A stretch of DNA of 64,000 bases from UBA1309 sp047605645 (GCA_047605645.1 JASGFJ010000027.1:6833-70832), one strand, 5' to 3'; positions 38,509 to 48,957 are shown, counted from the stretch's first letter. Notes: generated by a model from the letters alone, not told the origin. Program-made: numbers and translations.

Positions 38509-38636
38509 TTGTTATTTATTTTCATTCTTATGGAAAGATGAGATACACATGCCGGTCATTATTCTTATTGGGCGCGGCAGCTACAAAACATGCATATTCC
38601 ATCCGATTTAATTTTTACGGTCAGTAATCCGCATGG

Positions 38637-38656
38637 AGACGTTGCATGCAATGTCT
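38637..38656. repeat. AGACG...GTCT palindrome between two cluster genes
   Basis: AGACGTTGCATGCAATGTCT is a near-perfect 20-bp palindrome flanked by GG on the left and CTAC on the right. Related elements lie at 61614-61633, 63516-63535 and, in shorter form, 51588-51610. It sits in the 177-bp gap between the 1489-aa and Fn3 genes. Confidence 0.6.
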
Positions 38657-38685
38657 CTACGCGCCTGATGCCAGTTTTCCAATGA

Positions 38686-41600
38686 TCATTCATTCTTGGC
38701 GGATGCCGGTCGCCAATCCAGCGTATTTATATAGTCGATCTGCTTGGTGGTTCCCGTTTTTCCACCCGGAAGACTGTACCGGAAAGTTGTTTTATAATGG
38801 CCCTGTCTCATCCAGAAAAAGCGGCTGTTGATGAGCGGCATCAGCAGGCTCATATCAATGCCTTTATCGAAGGAATTCACCGCTTTGGTTCTCAGCTCGT
38901 AATAATCTTTACTGTAATAATACGGCAGTTCATATACAAAGGGCAATATCTTCGACATAAAACTATTAAAGGTATTTCCGGATATATAACTCAGGTAGCC
39001 GTCATACAGAGGAAATGCCCTGGCAGGAGGTACACCGTACTCAGTTATATCTCTTCCGGTAATAGAAATGCCTTTCAAAGGATACCAGTCATACACTAAA
39101 GGAGCAATATCTTTTGTGTAATAATCATTATCCATCATGGCCTCAGCGGTCACCAAAGGAGTTCCCTCAGTATAATCGTTACCTGTAAGTTCCGCATCGT
39201 CGAACAGCTCGTAACTGTCTTTGGAGATAAGTAGTAACGAACGTGCATCTGAGTTTACATAACGGGAATTTGGTTCCAGTAACAACGCAGATAGTTTTTG
39301 TTCGAAAGAGTTGTACTTGCTTGTTCGAAAAGGATATTTCAATATTTCCAGGATACCATCCTTCGTTATTTTTTGTGCAGCCTGTTGCATGTAATCCACC
39401 GAAAAAGCCTCTCCGTCCGAATCGGTGAGCGTATGGGTCGTTTTCCGTGTTTCTGCGGGCTGTCCGGTTTGTGCAGCAGTGGATGCCGCCAATACCAGTT
39501 CATACCCTGTCTGGTTTGTGACATCAGGCAGGGAATAATCGATACGTAAATCGGCTGAACTGTATCTGAATACGGAATGTACCGGTTCGTTATTTCCGGA
39601 TGTGTATGAGGCTGTATAATTAAAGTTCTCCGGAAACAGGTAACTCTGTCCTTTCTTTAGCTGGACATAGCCTGTATTTGACTCTTCCTTAAAGAAATTT
39701 TGCTGTCCGACAACCGGATAACAATATGCAATATTGGAAATCGGGATGTAGTTGGGCGCACCACCGGTTTTAAACAAGGCTTCTTTGGACTCCCTGGCTA
39801 TATTTCCGTTTTCCGAAACGACAGCCCAGGCTCCTCCCTTGTATTCTTCAAAATTGACAGATACGGATACTTTCATATCGCTGTAAGGCGGCAGTATTTC
39901 TTTTGACTCAAAAGTGGCCACATCGTTGGCCTTATTCATTCTCACCTTTCCTTCAATCTTTTGATTTTTATCATCTGTTATAGAAAATCCGGCAAGTTTT
40001 ATCCGATAGGATGTATTATTTCCGTTGTCGTCCTCTATATCGAAAGGTTCGTCTAAAGGCATATTGAAGGTAGCTTGTGGAGACAGGAATACATCGACAT
40101 CCGTATCTTTATCATAAGGTGTCAGGTCGGCAATCAAAGGCATATCCAGCGGAGAGCTGTCTCCATTGATGGCCACCAGCCTGCAGTCGTCACCGAAGCT
40201 CATCTTCATTTTCATATTGGCTTTGACAAGGCCACCCAATACATTCAACCTGACAGCCAACTGCCCGCCTATCCAGGTCGGGTTGGGGAGCCTGGCCTGC
40301 AACAGAGCAGCTGTCGCTCCTTTAATGACCGTAATCTTTTTATTAATAAACAAGAGTTTAACCTTAACGCCAAGCTCACCTGAAAGGTAAGCATAACATT
40401 GGCCGTTGGCATACCATCCGCCAATACCGACAGGGGCATTGCTTCCTTCACAGGCATAGTTACTCATGTCGCGCAGCATCATATCGAAGCCTGTTCCCGC
40501 CATAAAGCGGGCGTACAGGATAAGGAAAGTGAGGTCTCCGGTATCAAAGGAGAAACGGGAACCAAAGGCAACCCCTTTCCCTCCTTCCATTATATTCGGA
40601 TATTTCATATAGTCGGCCTGTTGTGGGGTGATTCCCAATATATCAATTACTTCTTTGGGTACGGTCGGATTTTCCAGCTTATCCCCCAGCATAAAATAGG
40701 ATTGAGTACTTAATGACAATGGCCCCAGGCCAAGCTTCAGCCCGATGGGATTCGTTGGGGTTCCCACATGTACATACCAGGTCTGTGGAGAACAATGCAA
40801 CTTAGCCCAACCGGCTTCGTTATTATTGCCCGTTCCCCGCAATATACCGCCAGGTACATGCACCATGACCTTGAAATCGGCATCGAAAGTCTTTGAAGGG
40901 AAATCATAATCCATTGCCATATACGCATTGACCGCTCCGGACAATTGGAGGTCAGGCAATATCTTTTTGGTTAGATCCGATCCGGACATGTTGTCCGGCA
41001 ATTTATGACAAAAACTATTACTTAAATGGCCGCTCTTCGCTTGAGCCTGCTTATACATATCGGTCAAGTCCTTGAGTTTGCCTGTCATGTTGAGCGACGA
41101 CATAAACTGAGCACTCCCGTAAAATCGGATATTTCTGATTCCTCCCGAGGACAGGAAATTCATTTCAAATAATGCATCCCCATTCAAAGCCAGCTTATTA
41201 CCTACACTATAAGCGACTGCAGCTTTCAGCCCCAAAGACACGTTGTCATCCGGAGCATACGCCTGTAGCTTGCTTCCTCCGGTAGGAGACATTCTATAAT
41301 AAGCCCCTCCGGTAAAGCCGTTCAGCAGTACGGGGCCGACAGGAATACCCGCTCCGGGAAATTCAGTCTGTCCTTCGACATACCAATAGCGGAAATCGTT
41401 ATGTCCAAAAACCGAAGTCACATTGACTTTCATATTTTTGGAAAAGGCATGAAAGGTTGCTTCTATATAGCCTCCAAAATAATTTCCATAAATGGGGTGA
41501 TTTTTTTCCAAGCGAATCTCTCCATCCAGGCTAAATCCGGTAAGCTGCGTATTTTCCAGCTTCAGGGCTCCGATATGCACTCCCTGGAATTTCCATAAAC

Positions 41601-43155
41601 CGTCCTGATACGCTGATGCAATCTCCAGACGACCTCCTGCCGCAATCTTTTGCTGCATCAGGTTGACATTCATATCAAAGCCCAGTATAGCCTTGTTGTT
41701 TTCCGAATGAAGACGGATATCGCGGATAGTAACAGGGAAATTATTTAATTTGACTTCTCCGCCATATCCAACAGATTCTACAGAGAAATAGGGCGATTCC
41801 GTCGCAAAGGTCAATTTGCTAAATATTATCTGCTCTATTTTAAACCCGCCCTTATCGATACCTATCGAGCCGTTTAAAACGAGTTTCGGACTAAAGCGCT
41901 TATTTTTCACCTGCATCAACAGGTAGGAAGTGGGATTAAGTCGCATTTCAGCTTCCCCAAATATATCAAATGAAAGGTTCTCACCCAAACCGACCTGAAA
42001 CAGGTATTCATTATTGGATATGTACGCCTTGTAGGGACACGGCTGGTTTTTCTCGGAGATGGGAATATGGATATGTCCGTCGAAACCGAAACCTTTGATA
42101 TTATTCGCTAGCAAGGAGAAACGGAGGTTTTCCACCGAAAATCCCCAACCCGAGGCATCTCCTGCATCCAGAGACAGGATATTCTTTCCGGCAATATCTG
42201 CCGTAATACCATTTTCATCCACTAGCAGGCGGGAAGCTTCCAGACTGATTCTCTTTTCAGATTGCTTATTCTTAAATTGTTCGGGAAGGGTTAGAGTGAA
42301 GCTGTCAACATATATTCCCCGCCATAAATTCGGGTCCGGCAATGTAAAATATTCCCTGAAGTATTGAGGGTCGGGCATAAACGGTTCCGGATTTTTAAGA
42401 TCGCTTAAATCCAATGTCGCTTTCGATAAGCTGAATTCAAAACCTTCGGCGCCCTTTATCTCGAAAGCAGGCAATGAAATTTCCGTGATCAAATCGTTCC
42501 AATCGTAAATAGTCGTTTTAAAACTGCTTGTTACAGGCTTGGTTCTATCTGCTACTGACACAAATGTATTGGGGTTTAATATAATATCGGCATCTAAAGA
42601 GAGTTCTTTAAAGTTGCCATTGCAGTCGAGAGATACGTATGTATCGGATTCGCCTCTGCCGGTACTGTCATTCAGGTTGCCTTTCAATACGACACGTCCC
42701 AGATTGCCCAGAGAAAAGGGGATATTACTTAACAAAGACAATTTAACATCTCCGACTAAATCTCCGGTACGGGTTATTTTAACGTCTGTGGCACCAAATA
42801 GTAATTCTTTATCTTTAGCATCACCGGATTGGGGAACACGCATCTTCATCAGAAGTGTTAATTCTCCGTACAGATTACCGAAACGAACCTGGGTGATGGC
42901 CAGCGTAAAAGGGATATTACCGATGTTCTTCTTTATTCCTACAGGCAGGTTGTAGGCTTTGCCGGCCTGTTCGCCGGTCCCAATACCCAGATTATCAATG
43001 AAACGGTTTTGAGACTCTATAATGGCAAAGTCTTCCAGTGCCTTGTCTGTTTTCGGCAAGGATTGAGAGAAAAGACTCATTCCGCAGGAAAAGAAGAACA
43101 GATAAATAAAGAAAGTTTTTTTATTCTTCCATGGTATAGAAAAAGGCAATAACAT
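38686..43155 (-). CDS. Very large exported beta-rich protein of unknown function
   Basis: 1489 aa with a signal peptide (FFFSCGMSLFSQ, about residue 31). Most of the chain shows alternating beta-strand patterns, including long repetitive stretches of amphipathic strands (residues ~80-900) reminiscent of extended beta-sheet surface or outer-membrane proteins. The last 450 residues are more globular. No catalytic motif, no T9SS sorting tail and no transmembrane helices beyond the signal. First gene of the 15 kb cluster, driven by the promoter at 43243-43215. I do not recognise a named family. Confidence 0.65.
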   Translation of the reverse strand: MLLPFSIPWKNKKTFFIYLFFFSCGMSLFSQSLPKTDKALEDFAIIESQNRFIDNLGIGTGEQAGKAYNLPVGIKKNIGNIPFTLAITQVRFGNLYGELTLLMKMRVPQSGDAKDKELLFGATDVKITRTGDLVGDVKLSLLSNIPFSLGNLGRVVLKGNLNDSTGRGESDTYVSLDCNGNFKELSLDADIILNPNTFVSVADRTKPVTSSFKTTIYDWNDLITEISLPAFEIKGAEGFEFSLSKATLDLSDLKNPEPFMPDPQYFREYFTLPDPNLWRGIYVDSFTLTLPEQFKNKQSEKRISLEASRLLVDENGITADIAGKNILSLDAGDASGWGFSVENLRFSLLANNIKGFGFDGHIHIPISEKNQPCPYKAYISNNEYLFQVGLGENLSFDIFGEAEMRLNPTSYLLMQVKNKRFSPKLVLNGSIGIDKGGFKIEQIIFSKLTFATESPYFSVESVGYGGEVKLNNFPVTIRDIRLHSENNKAILGFDMNVNLMQQKIAAGGRLEIASAYQDGLWKFQGVHIGALKLENTQLTGFSLDGEIRLEKNHPIYGNYFGGYIEATFHAFSKNMKVNVTSVFGHNDFRYWYVEGQTEFPGAGIPVGPVLLNGFTGGAYYRMSPTGGSKLQAYAPDDNVSLGLKAAVAYSVGNKLALNGDALFEMNFLSSGGIRNIRFYGSAQFMSSLNMTGKLKDLTDMYKQAQAKSGHLSNSFCHKLPDNMSGSDLTKKILPDLQLSGAVNAYMAMDYDFPSKTFDADFKVMVHVPGGILRGTGNNNEAGWAKLHCSPQTWYVHVGTPTNPIGLKLGLGPLSLSTQSYFMLGDKLENPTVPKEVIDILGITPQQADYMKYPNIMEGGKGVAFGSRFSFDTGDLTFLILYARFMAGTGFDMMLRDMSNYACEGSNAPVGIGGWYANGQCYAYLSGELGVKVKLLFINKKITVIKGATAALLQARLPNPTWIGGQLAVRLNVLGGLVKANMKMKMSFGDDCRLVAINGDSSPLDMPLIADLTPYDKDTDVDVFLSPQATFNMPLDEPFDIEDDNGNNTSYRIKLAGFSITDDKNQKIEGKVRMNKANDVATFESKEILPPYSDMKVSVSVNFEEYKGGAWAVVSENGNIARESKEALFKTGGAPNYIPISNIAYCYPVVGQQNFFKEESNTGYVQLKKGQSYLFPENFNYTASYTSGNNEPVHSVFRYSSADLRIDYSLPDVTNQTGYELVLAASTAAQTGQPAETRKTTHTLTDSDGEAFSVDYMQQAAQKITKDGILEILKYPFRTSKYNSFEQKLSALLLEPNSRYVNSDARSLLLISKDSYELFDDAELTGNDYTEGTPLVTAEAMMDNDYYTKDIAPLVYDWYPLKGISITGRDITEYGVPPARAFPLYDGYLSYISGNTFNSFMSKILPFVYELPYYYSKDYYELRTKAVNSFDKGIDMSLLMPLINSRFFWMRQGHYKTTFRYSLPGGKTGTTKQIDYINTLDWRPASAKNE

Positions 43156-43214
43156 ATTGTGTACTTCTTGTGTTAAGTGTTAATCACATAAGATAATTTT
43201 TCATTATCGCTCTT

Positions 43215-43243
43215 CAAACATAGTTATTTTTTTTAAAACGCAA
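43215..43243 (-). promoter_or_regulatory. Promoter of the 15 kb surface-protein cluster
   Basis: Minus strand: TTG (43243-43241), an 18-bp spacer, then TATGTTTG (43222-43215), a good Bacteroidetes -33/-7 pair. It lies 60 bp upstream of the ATG of the 1489-aa gene. Confidence 0.55.
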
Positions 43244-43486
43244 CCCTTTTTCTTCTAGAATAAATCTATTTTGTGCAATTATTCCAATATCTTTTTTCAG
43301 AAAATGCTTTTTGTGCTTTAATACTTGTTAATCATACGTCATGTTTTCCGGGTTCACAAGCTGAAAGCAAATCCAAATAACAGAAGGATAACGCGACCTC
43401 CCTGACAATCAAGATAAATTTTAATACCAGCCACTATGTTTTTCCCCTTCGGAAGAGACTCCAACGCTTACATTGAGTTGATAGCG

Positions 43487-43530
43487 GAATTATACTATCC
43501 GAAAAAAAATATGTCCGGATAGTATAATTC
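43487..43530. repeat. Perfect 15-bp inverted repeat
   Basis: GAATTATACTATCCG (43487-43501) and CGGATAGTATAATTC (43516-43530) with a 14-nt A-rich loop. No U-run on either side. It lies in a gene-free stretch between two divergent loci (43156-44238); the surrounding short frames are not credible genes. Confidence 0.7.
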
Positions 43531-43834
43531 AAAGAATAGGAAACAAGTGCCGTAGATTGAGAAGCCGAAGAATACATTCTTTGCCAGGAATGCCGGCTTG
43601 AAAGCTCCACTCTTCTTTTTCCGAACAGCATAATTTATCCGATAACCAGAAGAATAATGCGATAACAGACAGGACGTACTTGTCAGAAAGATTTTTATCC
43701 GCGTATCGGGAATCAGATTCAACAAGCATTTAAGAGGAAAAGCGCCTAAAGAAACTTATTGAGTACGCAGACCTAGCAAGCTAGAGGAAAAGGACAATTT
43801 AACAAGCTGTTGTATTTCCATCCGCTTTCATAGT

Positions 43835-44105
43835 GACGGCAAGTTGGCACAAAGCTTACCTGATTTTTTAATCATTGTCCGGACGATTTAATAAAAATCA
43901 GAGGACGTTTCATTCGATTTAATTTCCTCCATCAGAAAACACATCCGACAAACAAGCTTATTTACCTTCAGTTCCATAATCTTGTTAAATAAAAGAGTTC
44001 AGGCTTTATTTCATCGGATTCAATACCTACTGCACAAACTCCAAAAATCAACTTATTTATAGCAACTTACATCTTTTTATTAATAAAACAAATCAGACTT
44101 CATTT
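43835..44105 (-). repeat. Cluster of degenerate hairpin repeats upstream of the FecR gene
   Basis: 43843-43913, read on the minus strand, begins ATGAAACGTCCTCTGATTTT and pairs CTGATTTTT with AAAAATCAG, so it is a copy of the metQ/SusD repeat. Two further degenerate units of about 90 bp follow (heads near 44015 and 44105), each with TTTCAT...CAGGC or CAGAC. One holds the motif AACTTATTTATAGCAACTTAC, shared with the second repeat family at 9170-9190. No sigma-factor gene is present here. Confidence 0.5.
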
Positions 44106-44238
44106 GATAAAAACATCTTTTTTTAAAAAAAGTTGTTTTATCAATAGGGTAATCTCTTTTTGTTTCGTCCAGTATATAAAGGGGGAAAACTCAAGAGAAG
44201 AAATACTTGTTGTTTTATCACTTATCAATATCTATTTT

Positions 44239-45246
44239 ATGAATTATTCAGAAACAGACATATTATCCTATATAAAAGGAGAACTTTCGGCAGAAGAAGC
44301 GCAGGCATTCAAACAAGAATTGGACTCCTCTAGTGAGCTGAAAGAACAAGTGAGACAAGTCCGTTTTGTCCTATCTCTTTCTGAAAATTTAGAGCAGCAA
44401 CGTCTTATTGATACGGAAACAGGATGGAAAATCATTTCTGCCAAACTCAAAAAAGACCGACTAAAAGTAAGACTCTGGCATCTGCTCCGCGTAGCTTCAG
44501 TGATTCTATTGCCGCTCTTCTTATGTTACCAGTATGTGCTTATTCCTTTTATCGACAGTCATAAAGAGCAGAAAATGATCGCGGTGGTTTGTGCGCCGGG
44601 CATGACCATTAAAACAATTCTTCCCGATGGCAGTGAAGTATGGCTGAATTCACAGAGTGAACTCCGTTACCCGCAAAAGATGAACGGGAAGCAACGAAAT
44701 GTCTATTTAAAGGGAGAAGCATTTTTCAACGTTGAGGCAGATAAAACAAAACGGTTCAATGTCATTACGGCAAAAGGCATAACCGTGAGTGCATACGGAA
44801 CAAAATTTAATGTGAATGCTTATTCCGACACGCCATTTTATGATATCACTTTAGCCAGGGGGCACGTTGAGATTACCGACCAATTCCATAAAGCTCCCAC
44901 TCAATTAAAACCCGGAGAGAAAGCAACAGTGGATCTTTTGTCGCAAATGATAAAAGTTAATAATTCAGATGTATATCCCGACACAGCCTGGATTGCAGGT
45001 AAACTGGTATTTAGAAAAGAAAAACTGGAGAATATTGCGCTGAGATTGTCTCATAAATTCGGTGTAGCTATTATTATTGAAAATGAAAAATTGAGAACGA
45101 ATGAAATTACAGCCACATTTAGAGACGAAAACCTGGATCAGATTCTGAATTTATTGAAACAGTCATCCTCTTTCGAATATAAAATGGAAGACAGGAAGCC
45201 TTTATCAACAAATTCATACTCACCCAGGGTTGTAAGAATAAAATAA
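44239..45246 (+). CDS. FecR-family anti-sigma factor
   Basis: 335 aa. A cytoplasmic N-terminal anti-sigma segment (residues 1-80), one membrane helix (LLRVASVILLPLFLCYQYVL, about 80-100), a FecR domain (LPDGSEVWLNSQSELRYP ... VYLKGEAFFNV) and a C-terminal DUF4974 domain. It senses the state of the partner SusC through that protein's STN domain and controls an ECF sigma factor. A longer frame opens at 44104, but the ATG at 44239 starts the typical MNYSETDILSYIKGELS. No ECF sigma gene lies next to it, which is unusual. Confidence 0.88.
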   Translation: MNYSETDILSYIKGELSAEEAQAFKQELDSSSELKEQVRQVRFVLSLSENLEQQRLIDTETGWKIISAKLKKDRLKVRLWHLLRVASVILLPLFLCYQYVLIPFIDSHKEQKMIAVVCAPGMTIKTILPDGSEVWLNSQSELRYPQKMNGKQRNVYLKGEAFFNVEADKTKRFNVITAKGITVSAYGTKFNVNAYSDTPFYDITLARGHVEITDQFHKAPTQLKPGEKATVDLLSQMIKVNNSDVYPDTAWIAGKLVFRKEKLENIALRLSHKFGVAIIIENEKLRTNEITATFRDENLDQILNLLKQSSSFEYKMEDRKPLSTNSYSPRVVRIK

Positions 45247-45268
45247 TCTATACGATTATCAGACATTA

Positions 45269-45358
45269 ATGATTATTTCGAATCTGATTTGCTTTCTGCT
45301 TTTCATTGCAGTATATGCTTATTTTAGAGAGAGAAAAATGGTAGTAGAACAATATTAA
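45269..45358 (+). CDS. Possible 29-aa membrane peptide
   Basis: ATG at 45269 opens 29 codons with one hydrophobic helix (ISNLICFLLFIAVYAYF) followed by a basic patch (RERK), ending at TAA 45356-45358. It lies between the FecR and SusC genes. Composition suggests a single-pass small protein, but no ribosome site or homologue is known to me and it may be chance. The rest of 45247-45556 shows nothing else clear. Confidence 0.25.
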   Translation: MIISNLICFLLFIAVYAYFRERKMVVEQY

Positions 45359-45556
45359 TATGGAGGAATTGCCTATGAATAGATAAAAAACTGGATTATT
45401 ACGATAAGAAATGTAAGATGTTACATCTAAGACCAAAAACGAAAAAGATGCTTTTGTTACTAACTTGCTTGAATAGGATTGAAGAGATGATTTTGAAGAA
45501 TTGACATTAAACTAAATTGAAAGAAAAACAAATATTAATAATTAATTGATTTTGCC

Positions 45557-48500
45557 ATGAGAATGATTTTTTTAATCATGTGTCTACTTGCTTTTCAATT
45601 GAATGCCAACCCCATCAGGTTGCAAGAAGCAAATATCTCACTAGATATGGATAATAGTTCTGTAGATCAGGTTCTGCAGATGATTGAAAAGAAGACAAAT
45701 TATTCATTTGTATATAACAATAAATTGATAAACGCTGACCGGAAGGTAGACATTCACGTGAAGAATGTTGGCTTATCCAATGTATTGGATCAGTTGTTTA
45801 AAAGCACAAACGTTGCTTACGAAATCAGAGGAACTCAGATTGTACTGACAACAACGAAAGTCCAGGCTCTAGCCGGAAAATCACCCCAGAAGAAGAAAGA
45901 AGTGACAGGTACGGTTGTGGACGCTAGAGGAGAACCGATTATCGGCGCTACGATACTGGAAAAAGGAATCGGAGGCAATGGTACTTCTACGGATATAGAC
46001 GGGCGGTTTATGCTGTGGGCTGAACCAAACTCAACACTTCAAATCACCTCCATTGGGTATATTACCCAAGAGGTCGGTGTATCCGGAAAAAACACGTTGA
46101 GTATTGTATTGAGAGATAACTCGAAAGCATTAGACGAAGTGGTCGTTACCGCTTTGGGCATCAAACGAGAAAAGAAAGCATTAAGCTACAATGTTCAGGA
46201 AATTAAACAGGATGAGATAACACGTGTTAAAAGTGCAAACTTTGTAAACTCCCTGTCAGGTAAAGTTGCAGGCGTGACTATCAACTCCAGCTCAGGAGGT
46301 ATCGGAGGTGCTTCGAAGGTTGTTATGCGTGGCGCTAAATCCATAGAAAAAAGCAATAATGCCTTGTATGTTATCGACGGCGTCCCTATGCTCTCGCTCA
46401 CAAGCACACAAGGAGAAGACCGGTATCAATCGGCAGGTTCCACAGAGGGGATTGCGGATATCAATCCGGAAGATATTGAAAGTATGACCGTCCTGACCGG
46501 TGCAACAGCAGCAGCTCTTTACGGTTCGGCTGCTGCCAACGGCGCAATTGTCATTACGACTAAACGAGGCCAGGAAGGAAAAGTCAAAGTGAGTGTTTCC
46601 TCCAATTTGGAATTCGGAAAGCCTTTTGTTATGCCGGAATTCCAAAACACATACGGAAACGACGGTAGAATAACGTCCTGGGGAGCTAAACTTCCGGAAG
46701 GAACGGAGAGATACAAGCCTACTGATTTTTTTAATACGGCTCATAATTACACAAACTCTTTCACCTTATCCGGAGGATCAGCTAAGAATCTGTCATTTCT
46801 TTCTGCATCTACAACAAATTCGGCAGGGTTAATTCCCAATAATACATACAACAGATACAATTTCACCTACAACAACACCTCTTATTTCCTTAACGATCGC
46901 CTAAAACTGGACGTTTCGACCAGTTATGTGATCCAGAATAACAGGAATATGGTCAATCAGGGTGAATACATGAACCCTTTGGTAGGCGCGTATCTTCTTC
47001 CGAGAGGAGACGGACTTGAAAAAACAAAGGTATTCGAACGCTACAATGTGACACGCAAAATCTACGAACAAGTATGGGGAGATTTTGCTGAACAGCCATC
47101 CGGATTATTTTCCGGCTCATATAGCGGCGATTACACCTTACAAAACCCGTATTGGGTGGCATACCGGAACGTGAGAGATGTCAGCCGGAAACGTTTTATG
47201 GCCTCAGCCGGAGCAAACTATTTAATCAAAAAATGGAGCGAATCGGAAAGATGGGATATCGGTGGCCGTATCAGAATAGACAATACACGATATAAAACAT
47301 CCGACAAGCGTTATGCCTCTACTTTAGCCACCCTGGATGTCAGCACAAACGGATATTTCGGATATGCAGAAGGTACGGAAAACCAGTTGTATATGGATGC
47401 AATTTCCAGCTTTACCAAAAGTCTGAATTGGGACAAGGTCGGATTTTTCCAACTGAATATTAACCTGGGAGCTTCTTTGCAGGATGCACGCAAAGATGGA
47501 TCCTTTGCCAGGGGCTCACTGATTGAAAAGGGCATTGCGAACTTCTTCAATGTGTTCCAGATCGATCAGACAAATCTGAAATCCAGCTATGGACAGGAAG
47601 GTTGGCTTGAGCAGACGCAATCTGTTTTTGCGAGTGCTGAAGTCGGATACAATAGCTACCTGTATCTGACGTTGACCGGACGGAATGACTGGGCATCTCA
47701 ATTGAGAAACTCTCCGAATCACAGTTTCTTCTACCCTTCAGTAGGACTTTCGGGAATCGTGACAGAGATGTTGTCTAACGAGACCCGTGAGAGAATCAGT
47801 TCCGTTCTGAGCTTTTTGAAATTAAAAGCGTCCTATAGCTCTGTTGCCTCACCTTTCCCTCGTGAATTGACTTCCCCCACATACAAATTTAACCAAAACG
47901 ACAAAGTCTGGTCTTCTCAAATGAATTATCCGATAGGAAATTTGTATCCCGAACGGACAAATTCTTTTGAAACGGGATTCTCTACAAAATGGCTTCGCAA
48001 CAAACTCGGGTTTGATTTCACTTATTACAGAACCAATACCTATAATCAGACTTTAAAGACAGAAGTAGCATCCGGAGGAGGATGGGATGCTTTCTATATC
48101 CAGGCCGGAAATGTGAGGAACTGGGGGTTAGAAGGTGGAATAGATTTTACAGTGAAAGCCAGGAATAATTTCAACTGGAACACGCATCTAACGGCAAGCC
48201 TGAATAAAAATAAAATCACCAAACTACAGGACTTCGTAAACCCCACTACAGGACTTACCGAAAGTGCAGATATGCTGGTACGTTCTTCCATGGGAGCATT
48301 ACGCTATATGCTAAAGACCGGCGGTAGCATTGGAGACATATACTCCATGTCGGATTTCAAACGCAACATGGACGGCGAGATATTCGTAGATGATAACGGA
48401 GGCCTGAGTATCGAAGATTACCAGTCTAAAAAGGACTATGTGAAACTCGGAAGCGTATTGCCAAAATATAATTTAGGATGGCGAAATGATTTTTCATATC

Positions 48501-48949
48501 GTAATTTCTCTTTCGGTGGCCTGTTCGCCGGACGAATCGGCGGTATCGTCGTCTCTATGACTGAAGCTGCAATGGATAACTATGGCGTTTCGAAGGCTTC
48601 CGCCGATGCCCGTGATGCAGGAGGAGTACTAATTAACGGCAACCTGGTTGCTGCACAAAACTACTTCAGTGTGAGAGGAAAAAACATGCTTCCTCAATAT
48701 TATACCTATTCGGCTACTAATTTCCGTCTGCAGGAAGCATATATCGGATATACAATTCCCCGTAAAACACTGGGTAACATTTTCGACTGTACAGTATCTG
48801 TGGTGGGACGAAATTTGTGGATGATATACAACAAGGCTCCTTACGACCCGGAAGTCGTTTCTTCTACCGGAAACTATACACAAGGTCTTGATTATTTCAT
48901 GCTCCCTTCTTTAAGAAGTTTCGCATTTAATCTAAAATTCAATTTTTAA
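45557..48949 (+). CDS. SusC/RagA-type TonB-dependent outer-membrane receptor
   Basis: 1130 aa. Signal peptide, then an STN (secretin/TonB N-terminal) domain at about 24-95 that signals to FecR, a carboxypeptidase-like regulatory domain (GTVVDARGEPIIGATIL, near 118), the TonB box region DEVVVTALGIKR, the plug domain and a 22-strand barrel ending in NLKFNF. It imports oligosaccharide with the SusD protein encoded next to it. The presence of the STN domain fits sigma/anti-sigma regulation. Confidence 0.95.
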   Translation: MRMIFLIMCLLAFQLNANPIRLQEANISLDMDNSSVDQVLQMIEKKTNYSFVYNNKLINADRKVDIHVKNVGLSNVLDQLFKSTNVAYEIRGTQIVLTTTKVQALAGKSPQKKKEVTGTVVDARGEPIIGATILEKGIGGNGTSTDIDGRFMLWAEPNSTLQITSIGYITQEVGVSGKNTLSIVLRDNSKALDEVVVTALGIKREKKALSYNVQEIKQDEITRVKSANFVNSLSGKVAGVTINSSSGGIGGASKVVMRGAKSIEKSNNALYVIDGVPMLSLTSTQGEDRYQSAGSTEGIADINPEDIESMTVLTGATAAALYGSAAANGAIVITTKRGQEGKVKVSVSSNLEFGKPFVMPEFQNTYGNDGRITSWGAKLPEGTERYKPTDFFNTAHNYTNSFTLSGGSAKNLSFLSASTTNSAGLIPNNTYNRYNFTYNNTSYFLNDRLKLDVSTSYVIQNNRNMVNQGEYMNPLVGAYLLPRGDGLEKTKVFERYNVTRKIYEQVWGDFAEQPSGLFSGSYSGDYTLQNPYWVAYRNVRDVSRKRFMASAGANYLIKKWSESERWDIGGRIRIDNTRYKTSDKRYASTLATLDVSTNGYFGYAEGTENQLYMDAISSFTKSLNWDKVGFFQLNINLGASLQDARKDGSFARGSLIEKGIANFFNVFQIDQTNLKSSYGQEGWLEQTQSVFASAEVGYNSYLYLTLTGRNDWASQLRNSPNHSFFYPSVGLSGIVTEMLSNETRERISSVLSFLKLKASYSSVASPFPRELTSPTYKFNQNDKVWSSQMNYPIGNLYPERTNSFETGFSTKWLRNKLGFDFTYYRTNTYNQTLKTEVASGGGWDAFYIQAGNVRNWGLEGGIDFTVKARNNFNWNTHLTASLNKNKITKLQDFVNPTTGLTESADMLVRSSMGALRYMLKTGGSIGDIYSMSDFKRNMDGEIFVDDNGGLSIEDYQSKKDYVKLGSVLPKYNLGWRNDFSYRNFSFGGLFAGRIGGIVVSMTEAAMDNYGVSKASADARDAGGVLINGNLVAAQNYFSVRGKNMLPQYYTYSATNFRLQEAYIGYTIPRKTLGNIFDCTVSVVGRNLWMIYNKAPYDPEVVSSTGNYTQGLDYFMLPSLRSFAFNLKFNF

Positions 48950-48957
48950 TGATGGCA

